DNA of 61,477 bases from SZUA-229 sp041589455 (GCA_041589455.1 JBFHVQ010000006.1:1-61477); one strand, 5' to 3'. Counted from the first letter of the stretch, positions 17,736 through 26,901 are shown. Numbers and translations: made by a program. The notes: generated by a model not told the origin, from the letters alone.

Positions 17736-18074
17736 ATGAACACAATGAAAAACATAATGATTCTAGCGGCACTGACCTTAAGCACCATCGCCTGTGCTGA
17801 AGATAAAACTACCGCACAAGCGCCCGAACAGAAACAGGCTGTTACTCAGGTCGCTACCGGCACCCATTACCAGGGTGAAAACCTGCATAATGATAAATGC
17901 ACCAGCTGTCACCGTGATGAAGTTTATACACGTGAAGATCGTATGGTACGTACCATGGCTGCGCTGGAAAACCAGGTCAGTAACTGTATGACCGGTGCTG
18001 CAAAAGCCGAATGGACGCCCAGCGAAACCTCCTCAGTAATCGAGTTTCTTAACGACCGTTACTACAAATTCTAG
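17736..18074 (+). CDS. Small periplasmic c-type cytochrome, possible lipoprotein
   Basis: A 112-residue exported protein with one haem-binding motif, CTSCH at 55-59. The N-terminus is hydrophobic and ends in STIAC at 16-20; this could be a lipobox with C20 lipidated, or a normal cleavage site nearby. The domain is short, and the axial methionine is not certain (M70, M74 and M85 are candidates). A predicted electron carrier, partner unknown. It starts 3 nt after the M48 peptidase, so the two are probably cotranscribed. An in-frame ATG at 17745 is an alternative start. Confidence 0.75.
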   Translation: MNTMKNIMILAALTLSTIACAEDKTTAQAPEQKQAVTQVATGTHYQGENLHNDKCTSCHRDEVYTREDRMVRTMAALENQVSNCMTGAAKAEWTPSETSSVIEFLNDRYYKF

Positions 18075-18133
18075 GATTATTATTGATGAGTTTAATTTAC
18101 GCCGTTTTCCCATTAAAGGATACTCTCTGAGTT

Positions 18134-19144
18134 ATGGCAAAACGGCGTATCAGTGACCAGCAGAAAAGGCGCATAAAAAACATTCAGCAGAAGCGTCGAG
18201 AAAAATCCGCAAAAAACCAGCAGGCGCGTAGCGACGAAATTTCCAGTCATGGCCTGGGTGCAGAACAACCCGGTCTGGTTATTACTAACTACGGCCAAAC
18301 CCTGCTGATAGAAGACCAGAAAGGTAATTTATTTCGCTGTGTCGCCAGACAGAACCTCGGCTCCATTGTCTGTGGAGACAATGTTATCTGGCAACCTAGC
18401 ATTAATCAGGATGGTGTCATCATTGCCATAGAAGAACGTGAGTCACTGTTACAGAAACCGGGTTTTGGTGGCAAGCTTAAAGCGATGGCGGCCAATATTA
18501 ACCAGATCGTCATTACCTCTGCAGTGCAACCTGCACCAAACCCATATTTAATAGATCGTTACCTGATCGCCGCAGAAAATCTGCCGGCCACGCCGATTAT
18601 TTTACTCAATAAGATTGACCTGGTGGATGACTCTAATCGTGACCATATTGAAAAACTGATTAGCGATTATCGATCCATTGGCTATCAGGTGATAACTGCC
18701 AGCAAAGTACTGGATCATGGTTTTGATGATTTAATGGAGTCACTCAAAACACACACCAGTATCTTTGTCGGTTTATCAGGTGTTGGTAAATCATCATTAA
18801 TCAACCAGCTACTACCCGAGCTGAATATTCGAGTTGGTGAATTATCTGAAGCCAGTGGCGAAGGCACTCACACTACCACCAGCTCAACCCTGTATCACCT
18901 GCCCTGCGGCGGCAACCTGATTGACTCACCGGGAGTGCGTGATTTTGGTTTATGGAACATTTCAGAAGACGATATACTACATGGTTTTATTGAGCTACGA
19001 GAAGACATAGGCCATTGCAAGTTTTCCAACTGCAGTCACCAGCAGGAACCAGGCTGTGCAATCCAGCAGGCCCTGTCCGAAGGCAAAATTTCACAGCAAC
19101 GCTTCAGTAATTACCAGAAAATTTTACACGAATATACAGAATAA
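18134..19144 (+). CDS. rsgA: Ribosome small subunit-dependent GTPase RsgA
   Basis: This 336-residue circularly permuted GTPase checks late 30S maturation. An N-terminal basic tail and OB-fold are followed by the permuted motif order: NKIDLV (G4) first, then GLSGVGKSSLINQL (G1) and DSPGVRDFGLW (G3). A C-terminal zinc knuckle of the type C-x4-5-C-x-H-x5-C is visible as CKFSNCSHQQEPGC. It lies near orn, as in many gammaproteobacteria. Its ribosome-binding site is not strong. Confidence 0.95.
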   Translation: MAKRRISDQQKRRIKNIQQKRREKSAKNQQARSDEISSHGLGAEQPGLVITNYGQTLLIEDQKGNLFRCVARQNLGSIVCGDNVIWQPSINQDGVIIAIEERESLLQKPGFGGKLKAMAANINQIVITSAVQPAPNPYLIDRYLIAAENLPATPIILLNKIDLVDDSNRDHIEKLISDYRSIGYQVITASKVLDHGFDDLMESLKTHTSIFVGLSGVGKSSLINQLLPELNIRVGELSEASGEGTHTTTSSTLYHLPCGGNLIDSPGVRDFGLWNISEDDILHGFIELREDIGHCKFSNCSHQQEPGCAIQQALSEGKISQQRFSNYQKILHEYTE

Positions 19145-19591
19145 ACACCCCACAACAAGAGCTGATCAGATCAATTCAAACTAGCACTGGTAAAACTGAT
19201 ATACAACCGCATAGCTTCTTTGAGTGGACAGAATCTCTACTCATTGCCTTTTCAACCATTATGCTTTTGATTAACATCAAATTGCGAGTTACTATTAGGC
19301 CGTATATTGAAAATATTACAATTAATTTAATGATAAGCAGTCATTTGCCTGCATTATACCCATATAAATTATATAAAATTTATCCTCAATCATAATGAGC
19401 AAGATACACTTATATGTGTAAAAAAGGTTATTGATCACTTTTTATTTACTCGTTAAATTACACACAGTAACAAAGCATCTTGTTGAAACAAATTTCGACA
19501 GACTAAACTATGTTTTGATATATTATAATCCGAATGTTGAAACCACATCAGACTGGCATATTGAGCCAGTGGATCATACAGGGTATACCGA
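19145..19591 (+). other. Gene-free AT-rich spacer upstream of the 19592 gene
   Basis: About 450 bases without a credible coding frame. The only clear signal is the FNR-type palindrome at 19267-19280, listed separately. Several AT-rich stretches (for example 19365-19385) could serve as -10 regions, but none forms a convincing promoter pair by eye. Confidence 0.6.
19267..19280. promoter_or_regulatory. Perfect FNR/Anr-type box
   Basis: TTGAT-TAAC-ATCAA matches the consensus TTGATNNNNATCAA at every specified base. FNR, Anr and Dnr family regulators bind such sites when oxygen is low (or NO is present). The site is 122 nt past rsgA and 312 nt upstream of the gene at 19592, which is far for a classical activator site. 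A promoter would be expected roughly 20-40 nt from it, giving a long leader. Confidence 0.6.
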
Positions 19592-20152
19592 ATGAAAAAG
19601 ATAGCCAGTGACCTGAAGCGCATGTTTGCCGCCCTGACTTATGAGGATGCATGCGAAAATATGTCTCTTCGAAATAAGAAAGAATTTTTAGGCGCTGGTC
19701 ATGTACCCACCCATACACCGGTACATTCGTCCATACATTCAACGGTTACCGAAGTCACTTTACACGAAAAAAACCATCCACAAGCTGCCGTTATATTTGA
19801 TGGCCATGCCTCAGATCAGGTGATGAAATATATTTTGAACACACCTTATATTTTCAACACTGAAGTCATTATACTGGCACATGGGCAGGATCCTGAGCTT
19901 GAGCAGAAAGTCATCTCGTTAAGCTCCCACTTAACAGAAGCCGGACGAGAACACAGTGTCGCCTACTTACTACAAGATATGGAAGATGCTTTTCAGGAAT
20001 TCTGCAATAACAATCCAGATTTACAATTTCTGGTATCACCGAAAGATGACCTGCTCGCCAAAGAAATTATTCATAACCCAGAATTCCATAGCCACTCTCA
20101 TGAAATACCACTTATTCTGATACAGGATAGTGAGCGCAAAGCCTCTACATAA
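19592..20152 (+). CDS. Conserved-looking protein of unknown function
   Basis: I do not recognise this 186-residue protein. The first 35 residues are charged and helical (KKIASDLKRMFAALTYEDAC). A His/Thr-rich linker follows (PTHTPVHSSIHSTVTEV). Residues 62-180 alternate hydrophobic strands and helices (AAVIFDGH, EVIILAHGQ, DLQFLVSPKDD, IPLILIQDS), which suggests a small Rossmann-like or USP/DsrE-like alpha/beta domain. There is no signal peptide or membrane segment. It stands alone behind a long leader containing an FNR-type box and converges with the SLC13 transporter gene. A low-oxygen role is only an inference from that box. Confidence 0.6.
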   Translation: MKKIASDLKRMFAALTYEDACENMSLRNKKEFLGAGHVPTHTPVHSSIHSTVTEVTLHEKNHPQAAVIFDGHASDQVMKYILNTPYIFNTEVIILAHGQDPELEQKVISLSSHLTEAGREHSVAYLLQDMEDAFQEFCNNNPDLQFLVSPKDDLLAKEIIHNPEFHSHSHEIPLILIQDSERKAST

Positions 20153-20231
20153 TCCATCAAAATAAAATTTCTACAGCTAATCTATTTAATTTCAGAACAA
20201 ACTTACATCAGAGTTAATTCATCGATATTAT

Positions 20232-21683
20232 TCAATTTAAATCAAACACCAGTGACAGGTAATACATTACAAATAATGTCACCAGCAAACTACCGATAAT
20301 ATTTAACCAGAAACCAGTGCGTGCCATTTGTGGAATGGTGAACATGCGGCTACTAAATGCAATCGCATTAGGTGGTGTTGCCACAGGCAACATAAAGGCG
20401 AATGAAGCAGCCATTGCCGTTGCCACCATAAGTAACATAGGATGAAGTTGTATCGCCAGTGCAAACGCCCCCATCACCGGCAACAACAACGAAGCGGTAG
20501 CCGTATTGGATGTCACCTCGGTCAGAAAAATCACAAATAATACAGTCACTAATACGATCACAATCAATGGATAATACTGAACACTAGTGAGCTGCTGCGC
20601 CATCCACTCTGTCAGACCACTCTGACTAAATCCACCGGCTAGTGCAAAACCACCACCAAATAAAATAATAATATCCCAGGGCAGTTTACGGGTCGTTTCC
20701 CAGTCGAGTAGAAACTGTCCCTGTTTCAGGTCAGCTGGAATCACAAACAACAGGATAGCGCCGGTAATAGCAATGCCGGTATCACCCAGCAGATTAAGCA
20801 AAGGGATATCAAACAGGCCGCGCGCAATCCAGCTAACCGCAACCAGACAAAACACCAGCAGCACTTTCTTCTCTGTGGTACTTATTGGGCCCAGGCGCTG
20901 TAGCTGTTGCTGTATCACTTCTCGCCCACCGGGAAGCTCATTAAACTCTGGCTTATAGGCAACAAACACCAGATAACCCCAGCAAATAAATAGAAAAATA
21001 ACAGACAAAGGAGCTGCATATATCATCCACTGGAGAAAACCAATCTCGATGTTATAAGTCGATTCAATCACACCGGCCAGTATCGCGTTTGGCGGCGTAC
21101 CAATCAGTGTTGCTACTCCCCCAATGGATGCGGCATAGGCAATACCCAGCATTAAGGATGTGGTAAACGGCGTTTTAACTTCACCTTCAGGCTGAACCTG
21201 CCGCGCCACAGCGAGCCCGATGGTCACCATCATCATCGCAGTGGCGGTATTACTAATCCATGCAGATAAAAACGCGGTCGCCAGCATAAAGCCAAGTATA
21301 ATACGTCGTGATGACACGCCCACCAGTAAAATAGTGAGTAGCGCAATACGTTTATGCAGATTCCATTTTTCAATTGCTAGCGCAATCAGAAAACCACCTA
21401 AAAAAAGAAAAATAAGTGGATGCGCATAAAACCTTGTGACTTCCTTTATGGGCACTATTTCAAGCAATGGAAAGAGTATAATGGGCAATAAAGCTGTAAC
21501 CGGAATAGGAACTGCCTCAGTAATCCACAATACCGCCATCAGAATAGCAACCGCTGCCACTGACATTCCCTGAGCCGGCATAGATTCCGGTTGAGGCAGT
21601 AATAGCATGATCAAAAATAACAGCGGCCCTGCAATAATTCCGATAAACGGGCGAAATGCTGCAGAATGTAATAAGCTGTGCAA
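20232..21683 (-). CDS. SLC13/DASS family anion transporter
   Basis: A 483-residue inner-membrane transporter with about 11-12 hydrophobic segments. Family signatures include the WITEAVPIPVTALLPIILFP entry loop, the SNTATAMMM-type motif in the first half (WISNTATAMMMVTIGL), its repeat TEVTSNTATASLLLP in the second half, and PVATPPNAIAFSS near the end. The paired SNT motifs bind sodium and the carboxylate in DASS proteins. Likely substrates are dicarboxylates such as succinate, or possibly sulfate or another anion. It stands alone, converging with the gene at 19592. Confidence 0.88.
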   Translation of the reverse strand: MHSLLHSAAFRPFIGIIAGPLLFLIMLLLPQPESMPAQGMSVAAVAILMAVLWITEAVPIPVTALLPIILFPLLEIVPIKEVTRFYAHPLIFLFLGGFLIALAIEKWNLHKRIALLTILLVGVSSRRIILGFMLATAFLSAWISNTATAMMMVTIGLAVARQVQPEGEVKTPFTTSLMLGIAYAASIGGVATLIGTPPNAILAGVIESTYNIEIGFLQWMIYAAPLSVIFLFICWGYLVFVAYKPEFNELPGGREVIQQQLQRLGPISTTEKKVLLVFCLVAVSWIARGLFDIPLLNLLGDTGIAITGAILLFVIPADLKQGQFLLDWETTRKLPWDIIILFGGGFALAGGFSQSGLTEWMAQQLTSVQYYPLIVIVLVTVLFVIFLTEVTSNTATASLLLPVMGAFALAIQLHPMLLMVATAMAASFAFMLPVATPPNAIAFSSRMFTIPQMARTGFWLNIIGSLLVTLFVMYYLSLVFDLN

Positions 21684-22227
21684 ATCAGGTTACTCCAAAG
21701 CGTGAACGGATTATGAACTATGATTTTTTATCATTATACATAATGCTTTATGTCTGGTGGTGATAGATAGTTATGTATTTATTCTGTGTTTATTCAACCC
21801 GCGTATTAAATGGTTTATAGAAGCATTCGGGAGTGACGGCTTAAAAATAAAATCCGCTGAGTGATAGCTAAAATATAACTTTAGATGGATAACGGATTGG
21901 ATATAACTTTCGGTGAATATCGACTTAAATATTCATTTCGGTAGATGACAAGCTTAATTATAAATATTGAGAACAACGAAGATTTCTTATTCCTTATTGC
22001 TGTGTGATTCTGCCGAAAATCAATCAGGCATGAGAGGTAACACTACACGAGTGTCTATCAGATCTGATGAAGTAAAACTAACTACAATTAGCCAACACCA
22101 GGCATACAAACACGTGATGACATTGAGGAACATATAAACTATAGCGTTTTATTAGCGTTTAGTGTTATTCACCAGCATGGTTAGTACTTACGCTAATAAA
22201 GCAATTCAGTGAAAATATTTATTCCGA
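21684..22227. other. Gene-free spacer between SLC13 gene and polyamine operon
   Basis: About 540 AT-rich bases without a credible gene. The only structure I see is the 28-bp imperfect tandem repeat at 21845-21956. This spacer includes the promoter region of the SLC13 gene (right of 21683) and the 3' end region of the decarboxylase gene. Confidence 0.6.
21845..21956. repeat. Degenerate 28-bp tandem repeat, about four copies
   Basis: Units start at 21845, 21873, 21901 and 21929 with an exact 28-base period. The two central units share ATATAACTTT followed by related bases (AGATGGATAACG and CGGTGAATATCG). The fourth shares ATAT and TTTCGGT in register. The first matches at about half of its first 22 positions. 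There are no constant repeats separated by variable spacers, so it is not a CRISPR array. It could be an eroded minisatellite or a set of protein-binding sites near the SLC13 promoter. Confidence 0.5.
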
Positions 22228-23406
22228 TCACTGCCCATCAAGGAACACCACGTTTGCTGCTTCAACAACTGGCTCATTGATGGCAATAATTTTTGCTTTA
22301 TCAAACAGATTAAATTCTGTTGAAGTAGCAGATGTATATGCCCCCATCTGATGCCCCACTAATAGATCACCAATACTTAGTGGCGGTATACTGATATTTT
22401 CAGCAATTACATCAATGCTGTCACAGGTTGGTCCTGCGAGTACGGCTGTTTCGTTTTTATCCATATCGCTAAATAATGTTAGTGGATAACTCGCATGATC
22501 AAACAATTGCCCAGAGTATGAGCCATAAACACCGTCATCCAGATAATACCAGGTCGTGTCACCACGCTTTGCCTTACCCATTACCGTTGAGATAGAAACC
22601 ATTGAGGGTGCAGAAATAAAGCGCCCGGGCTCTGCAATAACACGAATGTGATCAGGTAACTGCTGTAGTGCCGTTCTAATCGGCGCACAGAAAGCTTCGA
22701 TTTCCATCACCGACGCCTGGTATTGCACCGGGAAACCACCACCGATATCCAGTATCGATAATAGCTTGCCACACTCATCCTGCACCTGTTCAATTATCTG
22801 CACACACTGTTGTACAGCATGCACATGATTACGCGAGTCTGGGCACTGTGAGCCTGCATGAAATGACAGTCCTTTCACGTGGAGACCGAGTTGCTGCGCT
22901 TTCTGAATAAGCAATGTGACTTCATCTGCGCGGCAACCAAACTTACGCGACAGATCAATAGGTGTATCTGGATTTGGAAAGCTGACTCGCACGAGCAATC
23001 CAACACGATGCCGATAATCGATAAATTTCTCCAGCTCCCAGACATTATCGACAACAAAAGTTGTACAACCAAAGCGTAAGGCATCACGAATATCTTTATC
23101 GCGTTTAATGGGATGAGTATGAATCGTATTACGCGCACTCACTTTCTGCGCACGCAGTAGCTCGACCTCTCCGCTGGTGGCAATATCAAAGCCCGAACCC
23201 AGTGCATTCAGGGTTTTGATTACAGATGGATGTGGTAAGGATTTAATCGCATAAAATAATCCAACACCAGGTAAAGCCTGGCTCAATGCCTGATACTGGG
23301 CTGTCACTTTGTCACAGTCGAGTACCAACAATGGTGAACCATACTGTTGTACCAGTTGCTGATACTCTTTTGCTTTATCTGTGCTTTCAACTGTTATGCG
23401 ATTCAT
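22228..23406 (-). CDS. Ornithine decarboxylase (fold-type III, PLP)
   Basis: A 392-residue PLP-dependent decarboxylase of the eukaryotic-ODC/alanine-racemase fold, making putrescine from ornithine. Visible residues are K55 (Schiff base, FYAIKS), HAGSQ at 183-187, GGGFP at 222-226, EPGRF at 259-263, YLDDGVYGS at 288-296 and the catalytic Cys in GPTCDSID at 325-332. The CDSID form and the short length favour ornithine (or ornithine/lysine) over diaminopimelate. It is the third gene of speD-speE-ODC, starting 5 nt after speE, so the operon covers putrescine to spermidine. E. coli SpeC is unrelated in fold. Confidence 0.88.
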   Translation of the reverse strand: MNRITVESTDKAKEYQQLVQQYGSPLLVLDCDKVTAQYQALSQALPGVGLFYAIKSLPHPSVIKTLNALGSGFDIATSGEVELLRAQKVSARNTIHTHPIKRDKDIRDALRFGCTTFVVDNVWELEKFIDYRHRVGLLVRVSFPNPDTPIDLSRKFGCRADEVTLLIQKAQQLGLHVKGLSFHAGSQCPDSRNHVHAVQQCVQIIEQVQDECGKLLSILDIGGGFPVQYQASVMEIEAFCAPIRTALQQLPDHIRVIAEPGRFISAPSMVSISTVMGKAKRGDTTWYYLDDGVYGSYSGQLFDHASYPLTLFSDMDKNETAVLAGPTCDSIDVIAENISIPPLSIGDLLVGHQMGAYTSATSTEFNLFDKAKIIAINEPVVEAANVVFLDGQ

Positions 23407-23411
23407 GGCAT

Positions 23412-24263
23412 TTATCCTGCTGAGAGGGCGTCCACAATATACTGAGGCAAGGCGAAACTGGCCACATGTATTGCCGGATTATAATAACGTGTTTTAATAG
23501 CTGCCGCATTAAAGCGCTGTGTTATCAGATCAACACTTAAATCACGATATTCCGTATTTTGTGTGGCCCATGCAAAGGTCATTATGCCACCAATATAGGT
23601 CGGCACCGCAGCACTGTAAAATGACTGATCAGAAAAATATGTCTGCATGCGCTTTGCCGTGGTGGTGACTTCATCCAGTTGCATAAACGCCACACCATTC
23701 TGCGTTACCAGAATACCGTCTTCATTCAGGCAATTTTTACAATTTTCATAAAAATCTGATGTAAATAATACATCACCAGGACCAATGGGATCGGTGCTAT
23801 CTGAAATGATGACATCAAACTTCTCACTACACTCACGTACAAAATTAGCACCATCATCAATAACTATATTTACCCGCGAATCATCATAGGCACCGGCACT
23901 GTGATTTGGCAGAAACTCTTTACACATTTCGACCACCTGGTCATCAATTTCAACCTGGGTAATATGCTCTACCATTGCATGCTTACATACTTCACGCAGC
24001 ATGCCACCGTCACCACCACCAATAATTAGTACACGTTTAACATTCCCATGTGCCAGTAGCGGCACATGAGTTAACATTTCATGATAGATGAATTCATCGG
24101 CTTCTGTAGTCTGAATAATGCCATCCAGTGCCATCACTCGTCCAAACTTGGCATTTTCAAAAATCACCAGATGCTGATGCTCGGTTTTATTTTCGAAATA
24201 GACCTTGTCTACTGAAAATTCCTGACCGTAGGCATCATATAGCGTTTCAGTGTAGGTTTTCAT
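23412..24263 (-). CDS. speE: Spermidine synthase
   Basis: This 283-residue aminopropyltransferase joins putrescine with decarboxylated S-adenosylmethionine to give spermidine. The nucleotide-binding loop GGGDGGMLREV is at 82-92, preceded by QTTEADEFIYHEMLTHVPL. The catalytic Asp is in DVIISDSTDPIGPG (D155). The length matches E. coli SpeE. It overlaps the end of speD by 4 nt, indicating translational coupling, and is followed 5 nt later by the decarboxylase. Confidence 0.95.
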   Translation of the reverse strand: MKTYTETLYDAYGQEFSVDKVYFENKTEHQHLVIFENAKFGRVMALDGIIQTTEADEFIYHEMLTHVPLLAHGNVKRVLIIGGGDGGMLREVCKHAMVEHITQVEIDDQVVEMCKEFLPNHSAGAYDDSRVNIVIDDGANFVRECSEKFDVIISDSTDPIGPGDVLFTSDFYENCKNCLNEDGILVTQNGVAFMQLDEVTTTAKRMQTYFSDQSFYSAAVPTYIGGIMTFAWATQNTEYRDLSVDLITQRFNAAAIKTRYYNPAIHVASFALPQYIVDALSAG

Positions 24264-24778
24264 TTCTGTACCCGGCCACGCAACTCTTCTGTGACTTCTA
24301 ATCGATGCGGGAAGAATGCACGCTTTAATACTGGCACAGCATTTTCAGGCTCTGCATCGCCACACATAAACACATCGAACGCTGCATAGTCGCGCTCAGG
24401 CCAGGTATGCACACTGATATGTGATTCAGCAAGTACTGCCACACCTGAAATACCGCCACTTGGCGTAAAGTGATGCAGGTGAATATGAAGTAGTGTAGCG
24501 CCACATTTTTCGACGATTTCGCGCATCGCCTTTTCCATGCGATCGAGGTCATCCAGGTGACTCGCCCCCCATAGATCTAGCAGCAGGTGTGTGCCGGCAA
24601 ATTCAACGCCGTTACGCTGAATAAAGTGGTCTTTGGCTTCAACCAGATCAACAGAGTTCTGATCATTGGATGCCGTATTTTGTTGGGCCGCCAGTACGTC
24701 AACCGAGTTGTCGTTCCAACGGCCCACTTCCGCGGTGGGATCTTCCAGTTCCACCTCAACAGGTGCAGCTATATGCAT
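24260..24778 (-). CDS. speD: S-adenosylmethionine decarboxylase proenzyme, N-terminally extended
   Basis: A 172-residue proenzyme that self-cleaves to make a pyruvoyl cofactor and supplies the aminopropyl donor for SpeE. The cleavage site is between E118 and S119 in LAESHISVHTWPE; H124 and C139 (FMCGDA) are the processing and catalytic residues of the prokaryotic class. The family core begins at about residue 60 (FAGTHLLLDLWGA). The first 58 residues are an acidic extension absent from the usual 115-130-residue enzymes. Ribosome-binding bases GAGGAG lie just upstream of ATG 24778, supporting the long form. Confidence 0.92.
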   Translation of the reverse strand: MHIAAPVEVELEDPTAEVGRWNDNSVDVLAAQQNTASNDQNSVDLVEAKDHFIQRNGVEFAGTHLLLDLWGASHLDDLDRMEKAMREIVEKCGATLLHIHLHHFTPSGGISGVAVLAESHISVHTWPERDYAAFDVFMCGDAEPENAVPVLKRAFFPHRLEVTEELRGRVQK

Positions 24779-25024
24779 TCGTGTCTCCTCAACAGCTAGA
24801 CAGCTTGATAAGTTCAGCTAGTAAAAAATACGCGCTGCTTTCAAGCCAGTGAGGACCAAAAAGCAACGCTACAGTTCGGGAACCATAAATACTCTGGGTA
24901 TAGTTTAGGAAGCGGGAATTTTAGTCACGAAACGCAAAAAAGCAAGCATTTTAGCAGGTGAGCAAAGTGACATATTAATGGGCATATTTCCCAGACAATT
25001 CATTTTGCCTGAAGCCATTATTAA

Positions 25025-25507
25025 CTATTTATTTTTATTACGTTTTTTCTGAAAGAACTGTTGTAGCTGCTGCCGGCACTCAGATTCCAGCACACCACCC
25101 TGCACTTCAATTCTATGATTGTGTATGCCATCTGTAATCAAAGAAATGGCACTGCCAGCAGCTCCTGTCTTCTCATCATAGGCACCAAACACCAGACGCC
25201 TGACTCGGGCATGAATCATCGCACCCACACACATCGAGCAGGGTTCCAGCGTCACATAGAGGGTGGTATCGATTAAGCGGTAATTATTAAGCGCTTTACC
25301 GGCCTGCCGAATCGCCTGCATTTCTGCATGAGCCGAAGGATCATGCGACTGAATTGGCTGGTTCCAACCTGCTGCGACAAGCTGATTGTCCATTACAATC
25401 AAGGCTCCAACGGGCACTTCATCTTCCGCCTCGGCCCTGGCCGCCAGTTGCAGCGCTTTTTGCATCCAGTATTCATCGGTTTTGGTTTCACACATCATGA
25501 ACGACAC
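25025..25507 (-). CDS. tadA: tRNA-specific adenosine deaminase TadA
   Basis: A 160-residue zinc deaminase that converts A34 to inosine in tRNA-Arg(ACG). The catalytic motif HAEMQAI is at 60-66 (H60 zinc ligand, E62 proton shuttle). The second zinc motif PCSMCVGAM has C90 and C93. The length is that of TadA. The first residues (MSFMM) offer several starts within 12 nt and do not affect the call. The 180-nt spacer to the divergent chelatase gene at 25697 is unremarkable. Confidence 0.95.
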   Translation of the reverse strand: MSFMMCETKTDEYWMQKALQLAARAEAEDEVPVGALIVMDNQLVAAGWNQPIQSHDPSAHAEMQAIRQAGKALNNYRLIDTTLYVTLEPCSMCVGAMIHARVRRLVFGAYDEKTGAAGSAISLITDGIHNHRIEVQGGVLESECRQQLQQFFQKKRNKNK

Positions 25508-25696
25508 AGCTTTATCAGGGGAGTTATTATTATGGCTTAATCAGCCATCCTGGCAACGTATACTCGCAATTACAGCTCCACATCGCAACCATAAATCATT
25601 TACACCAGCCTATTTACTCTCTCTCGGTGCGTATATTGATTCGCCAGGATAGTTTAAAATACGCCCTTTATAGATAGAGCGTAAAAAACAACCCGC

Positions 25697-26512
25697 ATGG
25701 CAATCATACTTCTCTGCGACAATGGCTCCAGCAAACCTCAGGCAACCGTACAATTACGTTACCTGGCTGCTCGATTAAGCCAGAAAGTCAACAAAACCAT
25801 ATACCCGGTATCGCTACAACATGCTGACAAAATTCCTGCTGAAGAACTGGACAATATCCCGGCGATGACATTCACGCCTTTCTTACAGGCCATGCTGGAG
25901 CGTGGCGAACATGAATTTATTGTTTTGCCACTGTTTTTTGGTAACAGCAAAGCCGTTAGCAAGTTTATTCCTGATGAGGTAGAAAAACTCAAATCAACCG
26001 GTAGTGATCTATCCGTTGATGTCGCGGATATCATTTATCCTCTGCCCGAAGGCGAACAACGCTTGCCACATATTCTGGCAGAACATATCAATCAGAACCT
26101 TTTCGAAGACATCGAAGGCACACAAAAAGCGGTACTGGTCGATCACGGCTCCCCCAGCCCCAACGTCACCGAGGTTAGAAAACACATCGCTGAAAACATA
26201 AAACCATTACTGGATAAACACATCCAGCTCGAACAGGCAGTAATGGAGAGACGCGAAGGTAGCGAGTATGACTTTAATGGCGAACTACTGGAAAACTGGC
26301 TGACTCAACAGGCCGAAAACGGCGAAACCGCCGTGATTATTGCCCTGATGTTCTTCCTTCCAGGCAAACATGCCGGCGTGAATGGGGATATCGACATGAT
26401 CTGCCATTCGGTACTCAGCAAATATCCGGATTTACGCATTCGTATGACACCGCTAATCTGCGAACACCCGGATTTTCTAAACATACTGGAAACGCGTTTA
26501 AATACGCTATGA
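25697..26512 (+). CDS. CbiX/SirB-like sirohydrochlorin chelatase family protein
   Basis: A 271-residue protein with two chelatase-like halves. The first half contains ILLCDNGSSKPQA and FIVLPLFFGNSKAVSKFIP; the second contains AVLVDHGSPSPNVTEVRKHI and ALMFFLPGKHAGVNGDID. The DHGS and FFLPGKHAGVNGDI patterns are typical of CbiX/SirB proteins that insert cobalt or iron into sirohydrochlorin. In the first half DNGSS replaces the His-containing motif, so probably only one half binds metal. No other tetrapyrrole gene is nearby, so the substrate is inferred. Confidence 0.75.
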   Translation: MAIILLCDNGSSKPQATVQLRYLAARLSQKVNKTIYPVSLQHADKIPAEELDNIPAMTFTPFLQAMLERGEHEFIVLPLFFGNSKAVSKFIPDEVEKLKSTGSDLSVDVADIIYPLPEGEQRLPHILAEHINQNLFEDIEGTQKAVLVDHGSPSPNVTEVRKHIAENIKPLLDKHIQLEQAVMERREGSEYDFNGELLENWLTQQAENGETAVIIALMFFLPGKHAGVNGDIDMICHSVLSKYPDLRIRMTPLICEHPDFLNILETRLNTL

Positions 26513-26522
26513 AAATAAACCA

Positions 26523-26574
26523 GCCTGATAAAACTGTTGCTACTTATTAGAACAACAATAAATCAGGCCTTTTT
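26523..26574 (+). terminator. Probable terminator after the chelatase gene
   Basis: GCCTGAT at 26523-26529 pairs with ATCAGGC at 26562-26568, with GTTG/CAAC pairing possible inside the loop, followed by TTTTT at 26570-26574. The loop is long (32 nt), which lowers confidence. The right arm overlaps the stop codon of the convergent gene. Confidence 0.45.
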
Positions 26575-26901
26575 GACATGCTTGGACTTAAGCTTCAAGC
26601 CACCCAGCCCTGGTACTTTACAGTCGATATCATGATCTGCATTTTCAGCCGGATCAATCAGGCGAATATTTTTCACCTTGGTCCCCACCTTAACTACAGA
26701 CGATGAACCCTTTATCTTCAAATCTTTCGTCACAATAACCGAATCACCATTTTCCAGAATATGACCATTCATATCCCGCACTAAAGATTCATCCAGCGAC
26801 TGATCCTGAGGCCACTCATGCCCACAAGAGGGACAAACAAACATCTCACCATCTTCATAGGTGTATTCCGATTGGCATTCAGGACAGTTGGGTAAACTCA
26901 T
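26563..26901 (-). CDS. yjdM: Zinc-ribbon protein of the YjdM (PhnA) family
   Basis: A 112-residue protein with an N-terminal zinc ribbon (C6, C9, C23 and C26 in CPECQSEYTYEDGEMFVCPS) and a C-terminal beta domain (GDSVIVTKDLKIKGSSSVVK, ending KSKHVKKA). This matches the family historically called PhnA or alkylphosphonate-uptake protein, now YjdM. Its function is not established, and a phosphonate role is not supported. Single gene, convergent with the chelatase gene. Confidence 0.88.
   Translation of the reverse strand: MSLPNCPECQSEYTYEDGEMFVCPSCGHEWPQDQSLDESLVRDMNGHILENGDSVIVTKDLKIKGSSSVVKVGTKVKNIRLIDPAENADHDIDCKVPGLGGLKLKSKHVKKA

Noticed and set aside
21845..21956. CRISPR array
   Set aside because: Units are directly abutting and all degenerate, with no constant repeats separated by spacers, and no cas genes are present.
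24869..24886. Five-codon upstream reading frame (MVPEL) in the speD leader
   Set aside because: No ribosome-binding site or conserved polyamine-arrest peptide is evident. Frames this short arise by chance.
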